From positions 627,792 through 691,791 of the forward strand of contig MNCI01015542.1 of NCBI GenBank assembly GCA_015680685.1: 64,000 nucleotides of DNA, written 5' to 3'. This DNA is from Gnetum montanum. Lineage: Eukaryota; Streptophyta; Gnetopsida; Gnetales; Gnetaceae. The position numbers and the translations under genes were made by a program. Position 1 is the first letter of the stretch, and every line of letters starts with the position of its first letter. Below are positions 1 to 10,594 of the stretch, one piece after another. The notes under the pieces were generated by a model. The model worked only from the letters and a program-made list of their open reading frames with translations. It searched no databases and was not told the origin of the DNA.

Positions 1-1116
1 GATTTGAGAGTATGTCTCCAGGGAGGGCTTATGCGCCTAGTGCATTGTACCAAGGGAGTGGCTATCCAGCGAGGAACTTCCAACCTACAAGTCATCCACC
101 ACAACCTCTTCTTCGACAGTTGGATTCAAAGGTGTGTTCTGTTAAAGAGCGTTTTTCAGATTTCCTTGGTTCTGTTCTCACTGGATAATACAGGGAAATA
201 TTAACTTTGAAGCACAGATATCTTGAAAACATAAGTACTTGCTTAAGTGAAAAAATCAATGCATGTTTCATTTTCCTGTGGTTTGTCCTTTAACTATGTC
301 TTGCCATATTTTCATTTATCTGTTTTCCTAACATTAGCATGAACCTATATACTATAATCTTTGAACATGCCTAAGGGGTAGGTGGATAGATCCCTTGGGT
401 CTATGGACAGAATAAAATCTCCAATTGCGATTTCAATTTCATTAGGTTTTCGAATATTTTCTTCAAACTTGAATGCTAATGGATTGTTGATTTCCATCAA
501 TGCTCATGATATTGTCCATGGGTCTTCTGGATTTTTTAGGGTGCTTTTGGCTATTACTGTGCATATCTTACAGAATGAAATAAGTAGTTGTTTACGAAAA
601 TGATCCATTTCAGTAATACTTGTATGTTTTGATTCAGCCACAGTGGGATCAGCATGGTACTCAACTTCCATTAAATGCTCAGGGAGGAGCTCCCACTGTT
701 GGAAGGTAAAAGCACTTCATACAGTTTACATAAGATGGGGTTGACATTTTACTCTATTTCTTAATCTTAATGTGATTTTTATTTAAACCAGGCCCAATAA
801 CAGTTTTATCACACGGACAACTTGTGAAGTAGTTATAGCACAACATGCAATACCTACTATTTTAGGGGAGTCTCGGAATGGCCTTGCAGTAATTGAACAG
901 GTAGAATATCTTTACCAATAAGTCAACCATGAATTATGAATGAAGGTGAATTATTTTTAACTTTTGCTTATCCAGATTTCAGGTGCAAAGCTCAACATGG
1001 TTGATCCAAGGCAGTCTAAAGTTGTGATTGAAATATCAGGCAGCTCTGAACAGATCCATGCTGCTCGCTGTTTGATTGAGGCTGCTCTTCGGAATGATAG
1101 ACCTTTATTTCAGTAA
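1..1116 (+). CDS. KH-domain RNA-binding protein, 3' end (four exons, 5' end outside window)
   Basis: Four exons join in frame: 1-131, 638-705, 792-900 and 976-1116, all with GT..AG introns (132-637, 706-791, 901-975), ending at TAA 1114-1116. The first two exons encode a low-complexity Pro/Gln/Tyr/Ser-rich linker. The last two encode one KH type-1 domain: a strand TTCEVVIAQHAIPTILGE, a degenerate GXXG loop (ESRNGLAVIEQ), then ISGAKLNMVDPR, a strand VVIEISGSSEQIHAA and a final helix before the C-terminus NDRPLFQ. KH domains bind single-stranded RNA. In plants, multi-KH proteins of the HEN4/RCF3/FLK/PEPPER type act in nuclear RNA processing, and a C-terminal KH after a Pro/Gln-rich linker fits that group. 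An exon junction inside the KH domain right before ISGA is also usual there (family knowledge). No stop or frameshift is seen, so this is probably a working gene. The exact orthologue cannot be set from the last 120 or so residues. Confidence 0.85.
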
Positions 1117-3400
1117 CAGAGGAGATCATGTATACATCTTGAAAAATAGTAATGCACATCTTCACTAGTGTATACCGTGAATTATGGTTTAGGATCCGAT
1201 ACTGAAAATTTTGGGCTCTGCAAAATATTGTTTATTACGAAATATGAATCCTCTCTACGAAAGGTTTTCAGAAAATTCATTATTTGTTTTTACCACTGCA
1301 ATTCCAAAATCATTCAAAATTTTGTTGCCGGCTTGATTCTCAAACATTGACCCTGTATATGAAAAGGTTAGTAATGATAAATTATGCTAATTGAGTTGAG
1401 ACTGACGTCAAGGTAGGAGTATTTGCATCCTTCAGCCCATTCTTTGTCTGGGCTTGCAGGAAATTTTAAACAGTGGTTTCTATTTGCCATGAAAATTTGC
1501 ATTGGGATAACCAATTTTGCGCAGTATGAATGTGGCTATTCTAGACCAACTTACGGTGTTAAAAGAAAATATCAACTAAAAATTGTCGATATTTTGGTTT
1601 AGCGGTAATCTGCCAAGAAACCGCTAACTTAGAGATTAGATTTTACAGAATAATTACATAATGCCTCCTGTTAACGAAACCCTATCAGTACGAATTGGTT
1701 ATGGAGGGAACAACGTTGGACTTAAAACTAATACGAGTCTCTGCAGGGATTTTGTAAAGAAAAATATGAAAACCGACGTGTTGGTGTGGAGATTCTTTAA
1801 AGCGATGTTCACACTAATTGGGAATGTAGGAATCACAGAGCGTGGGCTCAAACCGAAAAGGGTTGTTTGAGAATGAGGCTAAGCAACATGAATATAATTA
1901 ATTTAATAAAATGTTAAAAAAATATAAATAATTTTTTATAAACTATTTGAAATTATAAATCATAGAACCAAGACAAGATAGTGGGATTAGTGGTATATCA
2001 CAATCACTAACTTTACACTTTAATTTTACAGTGACACCTGATATTAAATTTAATAAAAGATATATGGCAATTAAAACAGTATGGTTGATGACAATTAGAA
2101 CAGAATTGTAGGTGGAGAATAGAAAAATGAAAAACCGTAGGATTTAGACAATTTCTAAATGATAAAAGGTTGTTGCTAGGTTAAAATGAGTTGCTAGAGG
2201 ATAAAAAGGGGAATATGTTGAGCAAAATAAGATTATGAGATTGAAAAAAAATAAATAATGATTTTGGATAAGGAGAATTTTATAGAATCATTATCTTATT
2301 GTGGGTTTCATATCCTTAATTGCAAGTTTTATTGTCATGGAGTTGACCTTAAGCTTGTAGTTTGAAGCTTTGTTGGATACCTTAATAGGATTTTTCACAG
2401 AGTCAAATCTTAGTTCTAGTAAGTTCTAGTAACATCCTTGTACATAGCATTCTTGTGGTTTAACTTGTGGTCTAATTTTAACAAGATTGATTCTAGCTTT
2501 GTATGTCAATGTTACATCTCAATTTTGTATTTCATCACTTTAAAAATTATTTTTCAAATCCACGTTACTATTTGACTACATCCAACAATCCTTCTCCTAC
2601 TCCAACCTAGCATGTGTCAAGTCCACAACCACAATGCACAATGTGCCTCCTCCCCAATAATTGATCCCTCCTCTTTCCTTTAGCCAACCTTTTTGTCTTT
2701 CCATTTCTTCTTTCCATTTCTTACACTCAAGTTGATCCCTCATGCATTCCTCAACCATCATTCTACCATCTATTTCTTGAACCTACAACAATAATTAGTC
2801 CCTCTTCAAGCAAGATCCAAGCTTATTTTTCAACATGCTTGCAAGAGTTTCTCATCCCTTATAACTTCAAGCCTTATTAACTTTCATTGCTTCAACTTAT
2901 ATTCTTCCTTAACTAGTTCCCTGGATCTCTACCTCTTTCTCCAACATGTCAATCCCTCCATCATTCCATGCTCCTTCCTCAACTTTTCCTCCTTTCACAC
3001 CTTCCATGGTCATGTAATCTATACCCAACATCCTCAAAATCCCTCCTTAGTTAATGCTTCTCATGCATGACTCATCTTAAAGCCAATGAAAATAAGACAC
3101 ACAAAACAAACTCCTTGCATAGTACATAACTATCTATACCTATCTCCCAACTCTTGACATATTTGATTAATCCCATCATACTCTCAGTTGAAGTTTCTAA
3201 GGAAATTAGTGTTCCCACCTTCATCAAGTGATGAATAGTAAATAAGTCTGTTGTGACATTGCAATTACAATGTTGGACTTGTGATATCATATGCCCTCAT
3301 GTGATGTCCCAAATACAATGTACCCATGGTTGGTATCAGCTATAAATACCATTCACCTACTGTATTTAATGCATCTTTTGATCAAGTAGTAATCAAACTC
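1117..3400. other. 3' UTR of the KH gene and intergenic DNA
   Basis: No gene is seen. The first few hundred bases after the TAA at 1114-1116 are presumably 3' UTR; I cannot fix the polyadenylation site. From about 2580 to 3010 the + strand is strongly pyrimidine-rich (many CCTCC, CTTCC, CATTCC runs), without a clear repeat unit. Short open frames here have no recognisable protein features. Confidence 0.5.
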
Positions 3401-4041
3401 TTGTAGTTTTATTTCATAAATTTAGTAGTAGTTAATGAGTTTCCATAATGTGGAATCAAAGTGATTGTCCAATGTCTTATTTGAGTGGCATTGTACTTGG
3501 ACATGATTCCACGACGATAATAAGATTGAGATCATTTCTATCTATTACAACATTTTGACTTATCGTCCATTTTACCTTTTAGCATTTAATTTCATGATCT
3601 TTACATTCCAATGCACTTGGCTTAATATTTACTTTTCATGCATAGGAGTAATTCAACGGAATAAGTATAAATGATTTCGAGAGTAATGTGTAATCATTTG
3701 GTAACTCATTATTAATATCACTTGCAGTTTTATTTCATAAATTTAATAGTAGTCAATAAGTGCCCATAATGTGGAATCAAAGTGATTGTACAATGTCTTA
3801 TTTGAGTGGCATTGTACTTGGACACAATTCCATGACAATAATAAGACTGAGATTATTCCTATCCATTATAGCATTCTGACCTATCATACTTTTTACTTTT
3901 TAGCATTTAATTTCATGATCTTTACATTCTAATGCACCTAGCTTAATATTTACTTTTCATGCATAGCAGTAATTTAGTGGAATAAGTATGATTGATTTTG
4001 AAAGTTGTGTAATTGTTTGGTAACTCATTAGTGATATCACT
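3401..4041 (+). repeat. 321-bp direct tandem duplication (two units)
   Basis: Unit 1 (3401-3721) and unit 2 (3722-4041) both begin TTGTAG/TTGCAG-TTTTATTTCATAAATTTA and both contain GTGGAATCAAAGTGATTG, GAGTGGCATTGTACTTGG and CTTTTCATGCATAG in the same order. They differ at scattered positions, mostly transitions, so the duplication is not recent. No open frame is shared. It is noncoding and of unknown origin. Confidence 0.85.
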
Positions 4042-4232
4042 TGGTACATATAGTAGTGTATTGCTTAGTAATCCTAGTAATTAAGAACAAATGCTTATTA
4101 TCCTTAAGCTAAAGTAGGACTCATTTCTATTGTTTACCAAATTAATTATTTAATTTCTATATTTTACTTTATTTGTTAAACATGCTAAGTAACATAAAAT
4201 CATGTGCCTCAATTTGTTGGAACCTAAAATAA
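4042..4232. other. AT-rich spacer
   Basis: Nothing recognisable: AT-rich DNA between the tandem duplication and the SINE relic. Confidence 0.5.
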
Positions 4233-4366
4233 TTGAAACATAGGTATACCTTAAGATATATAGAAGTTTATGACTTAGCATTGCCCACTAGAATCAAACC
4301 CATGATTTAGAGTTTCCAAATCAAAAGTCTTACCACTAGGCTAATATCTCATGTGACTTGCTTTTA
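4233..4366 (-). mobile_element. tRNA-derived SINE relic
   Basis: On the minus strand a pol III A-box-like TAGCCTAGTGG (4333-4343) is followed about 35 bases on by a B-box-like GGTTTGATTCT (4290-4300). The stretch between them reads like a tRNA anticodon arm region (GACTTTTGATTTGGAAAC). This is the internal promoter arrangement of tRNAs and tRNA-derived SINEs. The sequence does not close into a clean acceptor stem, so a working tRNA is unlikely. The outer limits are approximate and I found no tail or target duplication. Confidence 0.5.
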
Positions 4367-4506
4367 GTTAAACCATACACCCTAGAACTACAACTAACCC
4401 AAGTGGAAAGACAATGACCAATGATCACATATCAACTATCTAGAAGCCACGCTAGGTCCATCAATAGATTACGATCAAGTCACTTGTAATGCTTGTGATT
4501 TATATG
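4367..4506. other. Flank of retrotransposon copy 1
   Basis: Unassigned DNA up to the insertion site. The last five bases (4502-4506, ATATG) are the left target duplication of the element that follows. Confidence 0.6.
4502..4506. repeat. Target-site duplication ATATG, left copy (element copy 1)
   Basis: Identical to 19429-19433 next to the other LTR. Five-base duplications are the usual size for Ty3/gypsy integrases. Confidence 0.9.
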
Positions 4507-5421
4507 TGATGAGTGGTGAGGTACCCCTACGTCCAACCATACAAATCACAAGCATTCACACGCAATCCGATCGAATTCTACAAACTTTGTAGTTTCTCGT
4601 GCACTAGTCTTCTAGGGAGTGAATCTTTGCCTTAAGGTCAATCATTGTCTTCCCAATTTCACTTGTGACGTACACTGATATGGTTAAGTGTAATTGAGGC
4701 ATCTAATTTTTATCATTTTATATTTTATGGTTTAGTGTTCAAAGGAAGATAAAAGTAATTGGATTTAACTAATTTAAATTAACTAATTAACTAGTATCTA
4801 ACTAGTCCTAACATAAGCATCGAGTCCCACTTTTTGTACATGCCTTGAATCCATGTATCCACTACTGGGTTACCAAGTGCTATGCTACTAGGCATACCAA
4901 GCAATAACACTATTAGGATTACCAAGCAAATACGTGTTATGCTCGAGGTGGTCGTAGTTATGTGTTTAATCTATATGGCTTATCTTACTTAATTTTTTCA
5001 TAAGCTTAATTACTGGAAATATTTAATAAATAAATAATTAAAAACATTAAATGCATAAATGAAACATTTAATCTATCCAAAGTGCTGCAAGGTTTATTAG
5101 AAAGCTCATCTTTATTTCCGCACACACTGTCATGCTCAGGTACAACAATGCTCGACTAAAGGTTCGTACACTTAATGACTCTTACTATAGACACTTAGGA
5201 GAAAATTCTAACTCTCAAATGAACAAATTACAAGAGCTTCGCTACTATTGAAATCTTGAGGCCATAAATGTGATTGGTGGACACATATTTATAGCCAAAA
5301 AGTAGACATTATGTCGACGGGGCCTTGTCGATGCATGATACGATGCGTCGACGAGGCCTCATCAACGAGGCCTTGTTGACAAGGCCCAGTTGATGCAGTC
5401 GACAAAAACTACGACTCATCA
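4507..5421 (-). repeat. 3' LTR of copy 1
   Basis: Alignable along its full length to 18513-19428. The plus-strand start TGATGAGTGGTGAGGTACCCC is the R/U5 side; the plus-strand end ACGACTCATCA is the U3 start. U3 contains GTCGAC/GAGGCC repeats and a TATA box. Confidence 0.92.
5285..5421 (-). promoter_or_regulatory. U3 promoter region of copy 1 3' LTR (GTCGAC/GAGGCC repeats plus TATA)
   Basis: Read on the minus strand, 5421 to about 5315 holds five or so imperfect repeats around GTCGAC and GAGGCC/AAGGCC. Next come GTCGACATAATGTCTAC and the TATA box TATAAATAT at 5286-5294. Placement fits a pol II promoter in U3. In the other LTR (19290-19305) the TATA box has decayed to TATTAATAC. Confidence 0.6.
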
Positions 5422-5431
5422 TACCCCCACA
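5422..5431 (-). promoter_or_regulatory. Polypurine tract, copy 1
   Basis: On the minus strand TGTGGGGGTA lies directly before the 3' LTR, where the plus-strand DNA primer of LTR elements sits. The same ten bases occupy the same place in copy 3 (52951-52960). Confidence 0.75.
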
Positions 5432-6892
5432 ATTGAATGAAAACTCGTCCCCAAGTTCTTTTACAATATTGGAAAGGTATGGGATTATTGACAAACCTTT
5501 AATAAGCAAAGTAGATTGACTTGACAAAAACAAAGAGCTTGAGAGTACGGATCAACATATTACAAAAAATGGTAGTGTTCATGATGCAAAATTGAACACT
5601 ATGACATGACTCTTCAAAATTGAAGAGCACATTCCTTGATGACATGAAGTTTGGTGGAGAAGATTAGATAGTCCTAGGCAATGATGGCTTCTAAGGTTCT
5701 AAGGGACCTTCATTGGCTTTATGCATGTGTGGCGGTCAAGGTAGCTATGGCTATCCTACTGTTGTTGTAACTTCTAGTGGGAGGCGGAAAGCATCGAACA
5801 GTGCTTTCATTTTTTCCTCCTTACTTCTAGGATCATGCACTATCCATGCAACTTCATCAATGTGTGTTGAAATGGGCACATCCCAGGGACATGGAATTGT
5901 TGGAAATAACTCCTTTGCATTGATAAACTAGGTAGTGAATTATTTGCATTCAATGTTGAACACTCTGACTATATCCTTCAGCTCCTGGTAATCACTCATC
6001 CTTTTGGCTAGGTTCTCAGTAATTGATTGTTGATCTATGAATTGTGCTCTAAGAACCTTGAGTTTAGTGTTTTCAGTCTCAAGCTTTTGCTTGGTGTCTT
6101 TATGGTGCTTGAACTCTACCTCATATAACAAATATGAGCTAGCCACTTGTTTCCCTAACTCTAACCATGGCCTTCCGACTATTAACATAGCTAGGTTTGC
6201 ATATCAAAGATTGGCTAGCTTCATGTATTCTATCATTTCTTCTATCTACAACTCCTTTAGGCAGATCTCTGCTTTGTTGTAGGCATCAATCCCATTAATG
6301 ATGAGCTGCCAAACTTCTCCTCCTTGTTGGAGTTGCTAGAGAGCTTCATTTATTTTTGCCTTTACCATTTGGATGTGCTTCTCATTGACTTCTTTCTGCA
6401 GGCCAACCTGGTCTCTGTAGTGATTCTTTACTTTTTCAAACTCGAGAGCCTTATTTTTCCAAGTAGTAATCTCGATGGTAGACTTCTGTCGTAAGGCACA
6501 AACTTCTTCTATTGACAGATTTCAATTCTTTGTAGCCAATCTCTTTAACTCGGTGTTCACCTTGGTAAGCTGCTCCTATTATTGATGAATAAATTCTTGT
6601 ATTTGTTCCTTTTGAGCATTAACATTACACATGCGATGATTCTATGCAGTTAGAGTTTCATTCTCTTGGTGCATCTAAGTGAAGTCCTTCTAAATTGAAT
6701 AGGTCTTTGCCTCTACTATGAACTAGTTAAAAATGATTGTTATTGCCTCCTTCTCCGCTTCCCTAAATTGTTATTGAAGCTATTGGAAAGCTTCATCCTT
6801 GGTTATTGTTTAGTTAAGGAGCGTAGGATTAGCAAGGTGGGCACGTAATTTAGTAACCTCCATAGTCAAGCGTTGATTTTGTGCTTGAGCTA

Positions 6893-7671
6893 TGATGAGT
6901 GGCGAGGTACCCCTACACTCAACCATACGAATATGAGCGTAACACGCGTGATCCGGTTGAACTCTGTAGACTAAGTGCCTACACGCCTCATGGAACACTT
7001 AAGGTTAATTATTCGTTGTCTTCCCAGACTTGTATTTGTCACGGTGTATGGTTAAGTAAGTCTGAGGTATATGATTTTTATATCTTTTTATGTTTTATCT
7101 TCTATGCTATTGAGGTGAAGGGTTGAGAGACTAATTGACTAACTCTAACTAACAAACTAAGTCTAAATTAACCTAGCGTCAGCATCTGTTTCCACTTACC
7201 ATTCACACCCTGAACCAATGCAACCGTGGTTACCAAATGCTAGTCGTTGTTGGGATCACTACGTGTAACGCATGTGCTTGAAGCGGTCGTACTGAGACAC
7301 TTAACTAGGAGAGAAGGGTTGAGAAAGATTTAATTCCTAATAAAGCATGTAAATGATAAATAGTAAATAACAATAAATAAAATCCTAATTAGCCTATTCC
7401 ATGCACTGCAAGGTTTATCCAAGAAGCTCGTCTTTATTGCCGTACACAAACTTGTGTTCAGGTACAATGTTTTCTCGAATAAAGATATGTTCACTTAGGA
7501 CTCCTATTACGGGCACATGGAAAATATTCTATCTCTGGAGTGATCAATCTGCCAGATTTTCACTACGGTCTAAGCCTAGGATGAAAAACAAGGGAGAGCC
7601 GCGTACGCGATATCGCGAGGGATGCGATATTGCGACGGCCACGATATCACGTGCGATATCGCATCCCATCA
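6893..7671 (-). mobile_element. Solo LTR A, nested in copy 1 aORF
   Basis: Starts TGATGAGTGGCGAGG and ends CCCATCA on the plus strand, flanked by AGCTA at 6888-6892 and at 7672-7676 (5-bp target duplication). The uninterrupted site is visible in copy 3 near 54400, which proves the insertion. The 779-bp LTR shares its R/U5 end with the big elements, but its U3 end carries GCGATATCGC palindromes instead of GTCGAC repeats. It has no internal region, so it arose by LTR-LTR recombination. It is CpG-rich near 7560-7670, unlike its host element, which suggests a younger insertion. Confidence 0.9.
7591..7665. repeat. GCGATATCGC palindrome cluster in solo LTR A
   Basis: Four copies of a GATATC/GATATT-centred near-palindrome (CGCGATATCGCG, GCGATATTGC, CGATATCACG, GCGATATCGC) fall within 75 bases. 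Solo LTR B has the same cluster at 9800-9850 (CGCGATATCGCG, CGTGATATCGC, GCGATATCGCG). It lies at the U3 start, the position held by the GTCGAC/GAGGCC repeats in the large elements. Confidence 0.8.
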
Positions 7672-9058
7672 AGCTATTTTAAGTTGTCCCTCTATAATGA
7701 TGCATTTTCCCCTTAGGTCTAGTAGCTCTGACTGAGTTACAGTGATGTTTTTCCAAAAATCAAAGATATTTGAAATTGGTTGCCCAATTCCCACTAGTCA
7801 ATCGAGTAATTCTTCATGTTGGGCTACATTCATTTTTGAGTTGACGATGCCTGTGGATGTTTGCACATCTCAAAGTGTAGATATGTCTAGTATAGACACC
7901 ATAGGTGCATTGAGTGATTTGGTGACATGGTCAGCAACCACTTTAGCCACTTTCTCTTGCCCTTGGTGCTACATCACCAAGACAGTTGCTCCTTCACCTT
8001 CCTCAAAACGCATTGAGAAGGTGGTGGCATTCCTAGAGATTTTCCAGTAAATAAATGGTGTTGAGATAATGACAGCATCACCTCTTGAACATTAGGATCA
8101 AACCTCATAGGAAATTTCATTTGTTGGGCAAAGAATATTGGTCCATCCTTCTCCATCTGGCTAATTTTTTGAGCCATCTTGTTAAGGTGACTCATTGCTG
8201 GTTGGTACATAGATGGATCTACACTACTTGTCCCTACATGTTGCTCTTGCTAACTCAAGAGCTATTCTTAGATTTTGTGCAAGTGCTTAATGGTTGCACG
8301 AGACTTTAGTATTTTTTCTTAAGTAGGCAGTGGTGGTGGTGGTTACTCCTCTTCTTGACTTATTGTTGGTGTCTTTTCTTTCATAATTTTGGACCATGAG
8401 GCCAAAGGAGCATGCCTGATTGTATCGTTGGCATAGCAGACAATTCTTGCCCTTTTGCAAATTTTTCAGATGAGGCATCGAAAGGGCAAGGCTTTCCTTC
8501 CACGTTCATTTTCTTTGAAGCACTTTTTAATCTCCAAATAGATGAGTTGTGGAAGGTTTACAAGAAATCTCCTGCTTAGAGCAGTACATGTTCAGGTAGA
8601 AAAGGTGATCACCTTGTTAGGACTCATTGTTGGATTAAGGTGATAGGTTGCAATTTTGAAATATATGTACTCTCCTTGTGTGAGCGCGTTGTACTCCTTA
8701 CAGTCAACCTCATAGCACTACTGAGTCCACTCCTTTTTGGCCTCAAGATCACCTTTCATTGATAGCTCTGCCAACTGTGTCCTAATGTTAAGCAACCCTA
8801 GTACTTGCGTGCTAGCTTCGGCTGAGTAGGACACTTGAATATCCTTAATTTTTACTATGGATCCTGGCCTTTTATTATTCCAGAAGAGATATGCCTCTCC
8901 CATGTACCATTCCCCACTGGATGTGATGATTGGCCACATGGGAAAGGTTTGCAGTTGTGCTTTGACTTCTACTGGAGCTTTCTCTAGGAATGGCCTGAAG
9001 TTTATTTCTTAAAGAACTAATTGTTGAATCTCTCGGAACCTGATGATGTCAAGGTAGG

Positions 9059-9875
9059 TGATGAGTGGTGAGGTACCCCTACACTCAACCATACGAATAC
9101 GAGCGTGCACGCGCGATCCGGTCGAACTTCGCAGACTAAATGCCTTAACACCACAAGAAACGCTTGGGGTTAATCGTTCGTTGTCTTCCCAGGCTTGCTT
9201 GTAAGTGTCACGGTGTATGGTTAAGCAAGTCTGAGGTATGTGATTTTTTTGGTATTTTTCGGTTTATCTTCTATGCTATCAGAGGAAAGGGTTGAGAAAC
9301 TAAGCTAACTCTAACTAATGTCCTAAGTNNNNNNNNNNNNNNNNNNNNNNNNNNNNNNNNNNNNNNNNNNNNNNNNNNNNNNNNNNNNNNNNNNNNNNNN
9401 NNNNNNNNNNNNNNNNNNNNNNNNNNNNNNNNNNNNNNNNNNNNNNNNNNNNNNNNNNNNNNNNNNNNNNNNNNNNNNNNNNNNNNNNNNNNNNNNNNNN
9501 NNNNNNNNNNNNNNNNNNNNNNNNNNNNNNNNNNNNNNNNNNNNNNNNNNNNNNNNNNNNNNNNNNNNNNNNNNNNNNNNNNNNNNNNNNNNNNNNNNNN
9601 NNNNNNNNNNNNNNNNNNNNNNNNNNNNNNNNNNNNNNNNNNNNNNNNNNNNNNNNNNNNNNNNNNNNNNNNNNNNNNNNNNNNNNNNNNNNNNNNNNNN
9701 NNNNNNNNNNNNNNNNNNNNNNNNNNNNNNNNNNNNNNNNNNNNNNNNNNNNNNNNNNNNNNNNNNNNNNNNNNNNNNNNNNNNNNNNNNNNNNNNCGGC
9801 GGACCGCGATATCGCGTACGTGATATCGCAGGGGAAGATGCGATATCGCGGCACAGTGCATGTCGCGTCTCATCA
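9059..9875 (-). mobile_element. Solo LTR B, nested in copy 1 aORF, with assembly gap inside
   Basis: Starts TGATGAGTGGTGAGG and ends TCTCATCA on the plus strand, flanked by GTAGG at 9054-9058 and 9876-9880. The empty site is seen in copy 3 near 55760. Its first 270 bases and last 79 bases match solo LTR A, including the GCGATATCGC palindromes at 9800-9850. The middle is 468 N. The same family as solo LTR A is certain; internal content is assumed absent because the N run is close to the expected 430 bp. Confidence 0.85.
9329..9796. other. Assembly gap (468 N)
   Basis: Run of N inside solo LTR B. By comparison with solo LTR A about 430 bp of LTR sequence belong here. Confidence 0.98.
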
Positions 9876-10139
9876 GTAGGCTTAAGTCAAAGTGACTTCA
9901 AGCCTTGGTGTGGGTCCTAGCACTTGCCCTCATTGTGATTGCTTAGTGGGCACTTCTTCTTCTGAAATCTATTGAATAGATTCCACTTCGAGCTCCTCAC
10001 AAAGAGGTCTTGTTGCATGGGTTGCATTTGGTGGTTCTTGGGCTTGGGCTTGTTCTTGTTGGGCCCTTCCTATTTTGGGCCATTTCTTCCTTGGTTGAAA
10101 GGGTTATCCTTCCTACAAGTGCTTTAGTCTTGGTACCAT

Positions 10140-10594
10140 TTGTAATCACAATAAGACCATGGGTTAGCACTCATTGTGTAACATGAAGCAATTGGGATAC
10201 CTTTATCTTTTTAGGATAGTTACACTTGGCTAAGCTATGATTATGGCTGATTTAATTACTCTAATCCTTATTTTACTTATGTGTTATCATTAATAAATCA
10301 TCCCAAAGGTTTTTGAAAGAGTGAAATCTCAAAAAAATTGATGTTTGTATATTGTTAAGTTTGTTAATCCTTTGGGGGAGTTAGAAAAATTTTCAAAAAT
10401 TTCTTTAGAAACCCTAAGGTTTGTAGCCCCCATAATAAAGAGCTTAGCTCCAATAAGTGCAAGATCAAAAAACCGAGTGATTTGGACAAAAAACTGGGAA
10501 GTTATGGGCTTTGGAAGGTTTTGGGATTTGAAAAATGGCAAAAACTCCCTGTGTGTTATGAGGTAAATGACAAAAATTTCTAAGTGCACAATAG
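10140..10594 (-). other. Leader between internal promoter and aORF, copy 1
   Basis: Noncoding, alignable with 46480-46916 of copy 2. The position that in copy 2 is a splice donor GAAG/GTAAGC reads GGAG/CTAAGC here (minus strand, near 10440). If there was an intron, its donor is lost in this copy. Confidence 0.45.

Larger units (their letters stand above)
5664..10139 (-). pseudogene. 3' additional ORF (aORF) of copy 1: plant transposon-protein-like N-terminus plus coiled coil, broken
   Basis: Start ATG at 10137-10139 chosen because it aligns with the start in copy 2 (46917) and copy 3 (56018). The stop is TAA at 5664-5666. Without the two nested solo LTRs the frame is about 2.87 kb. The N-terminus is Gln/Glu/Arg-rich. 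The conserved block at 8718-8960 contains SSGEWYMGEAYLF, KIKDIQVSYSAEA and VLGL; next come IYFKIATYHLNP and LPQLIYLEI. This order resembles the 'putative plant transposon protein' domain (PF20167-like; inference from memory of the family). The C-terminal third (5940-6790) is coiled coil: YEVEFKHHKDTKQKLETEN, ending near KDIVRVFNIECK. No membrane segment or signal peptide is seen, so it does not look like an envelope protein. Many stops are Q-to-stop changes. The function is unknown. Confidence 0.75.

Noticed and set aside
4233-4366. Functional tRNA gene.
   Set aside because: A- and B-box-like words are present, but no 7-bp acceptor stem closes around them and the B box is mutated; a SINE relic fits better.
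7591-7665. CRISPR-like or riboswitch-like palindromic cluster.
   Set aside because: Units are short, irregularly spaced, without unique spacers, and lie in a plant LTR; they are U3 palindromes.
9271-9873. Two long open frames (200 and 179 codons) on the minus strand.
   Set aside because: They consist almost wholly of unknown residues from the 468-N assembly gap inside solo LTR B.
5664-10139. Envelope-like protein as the aORF product.
   Set aside because: No signal peptide, no transmembrane helix and no furin-like site are seen in any copy; the protein is charged and coiled-coil.
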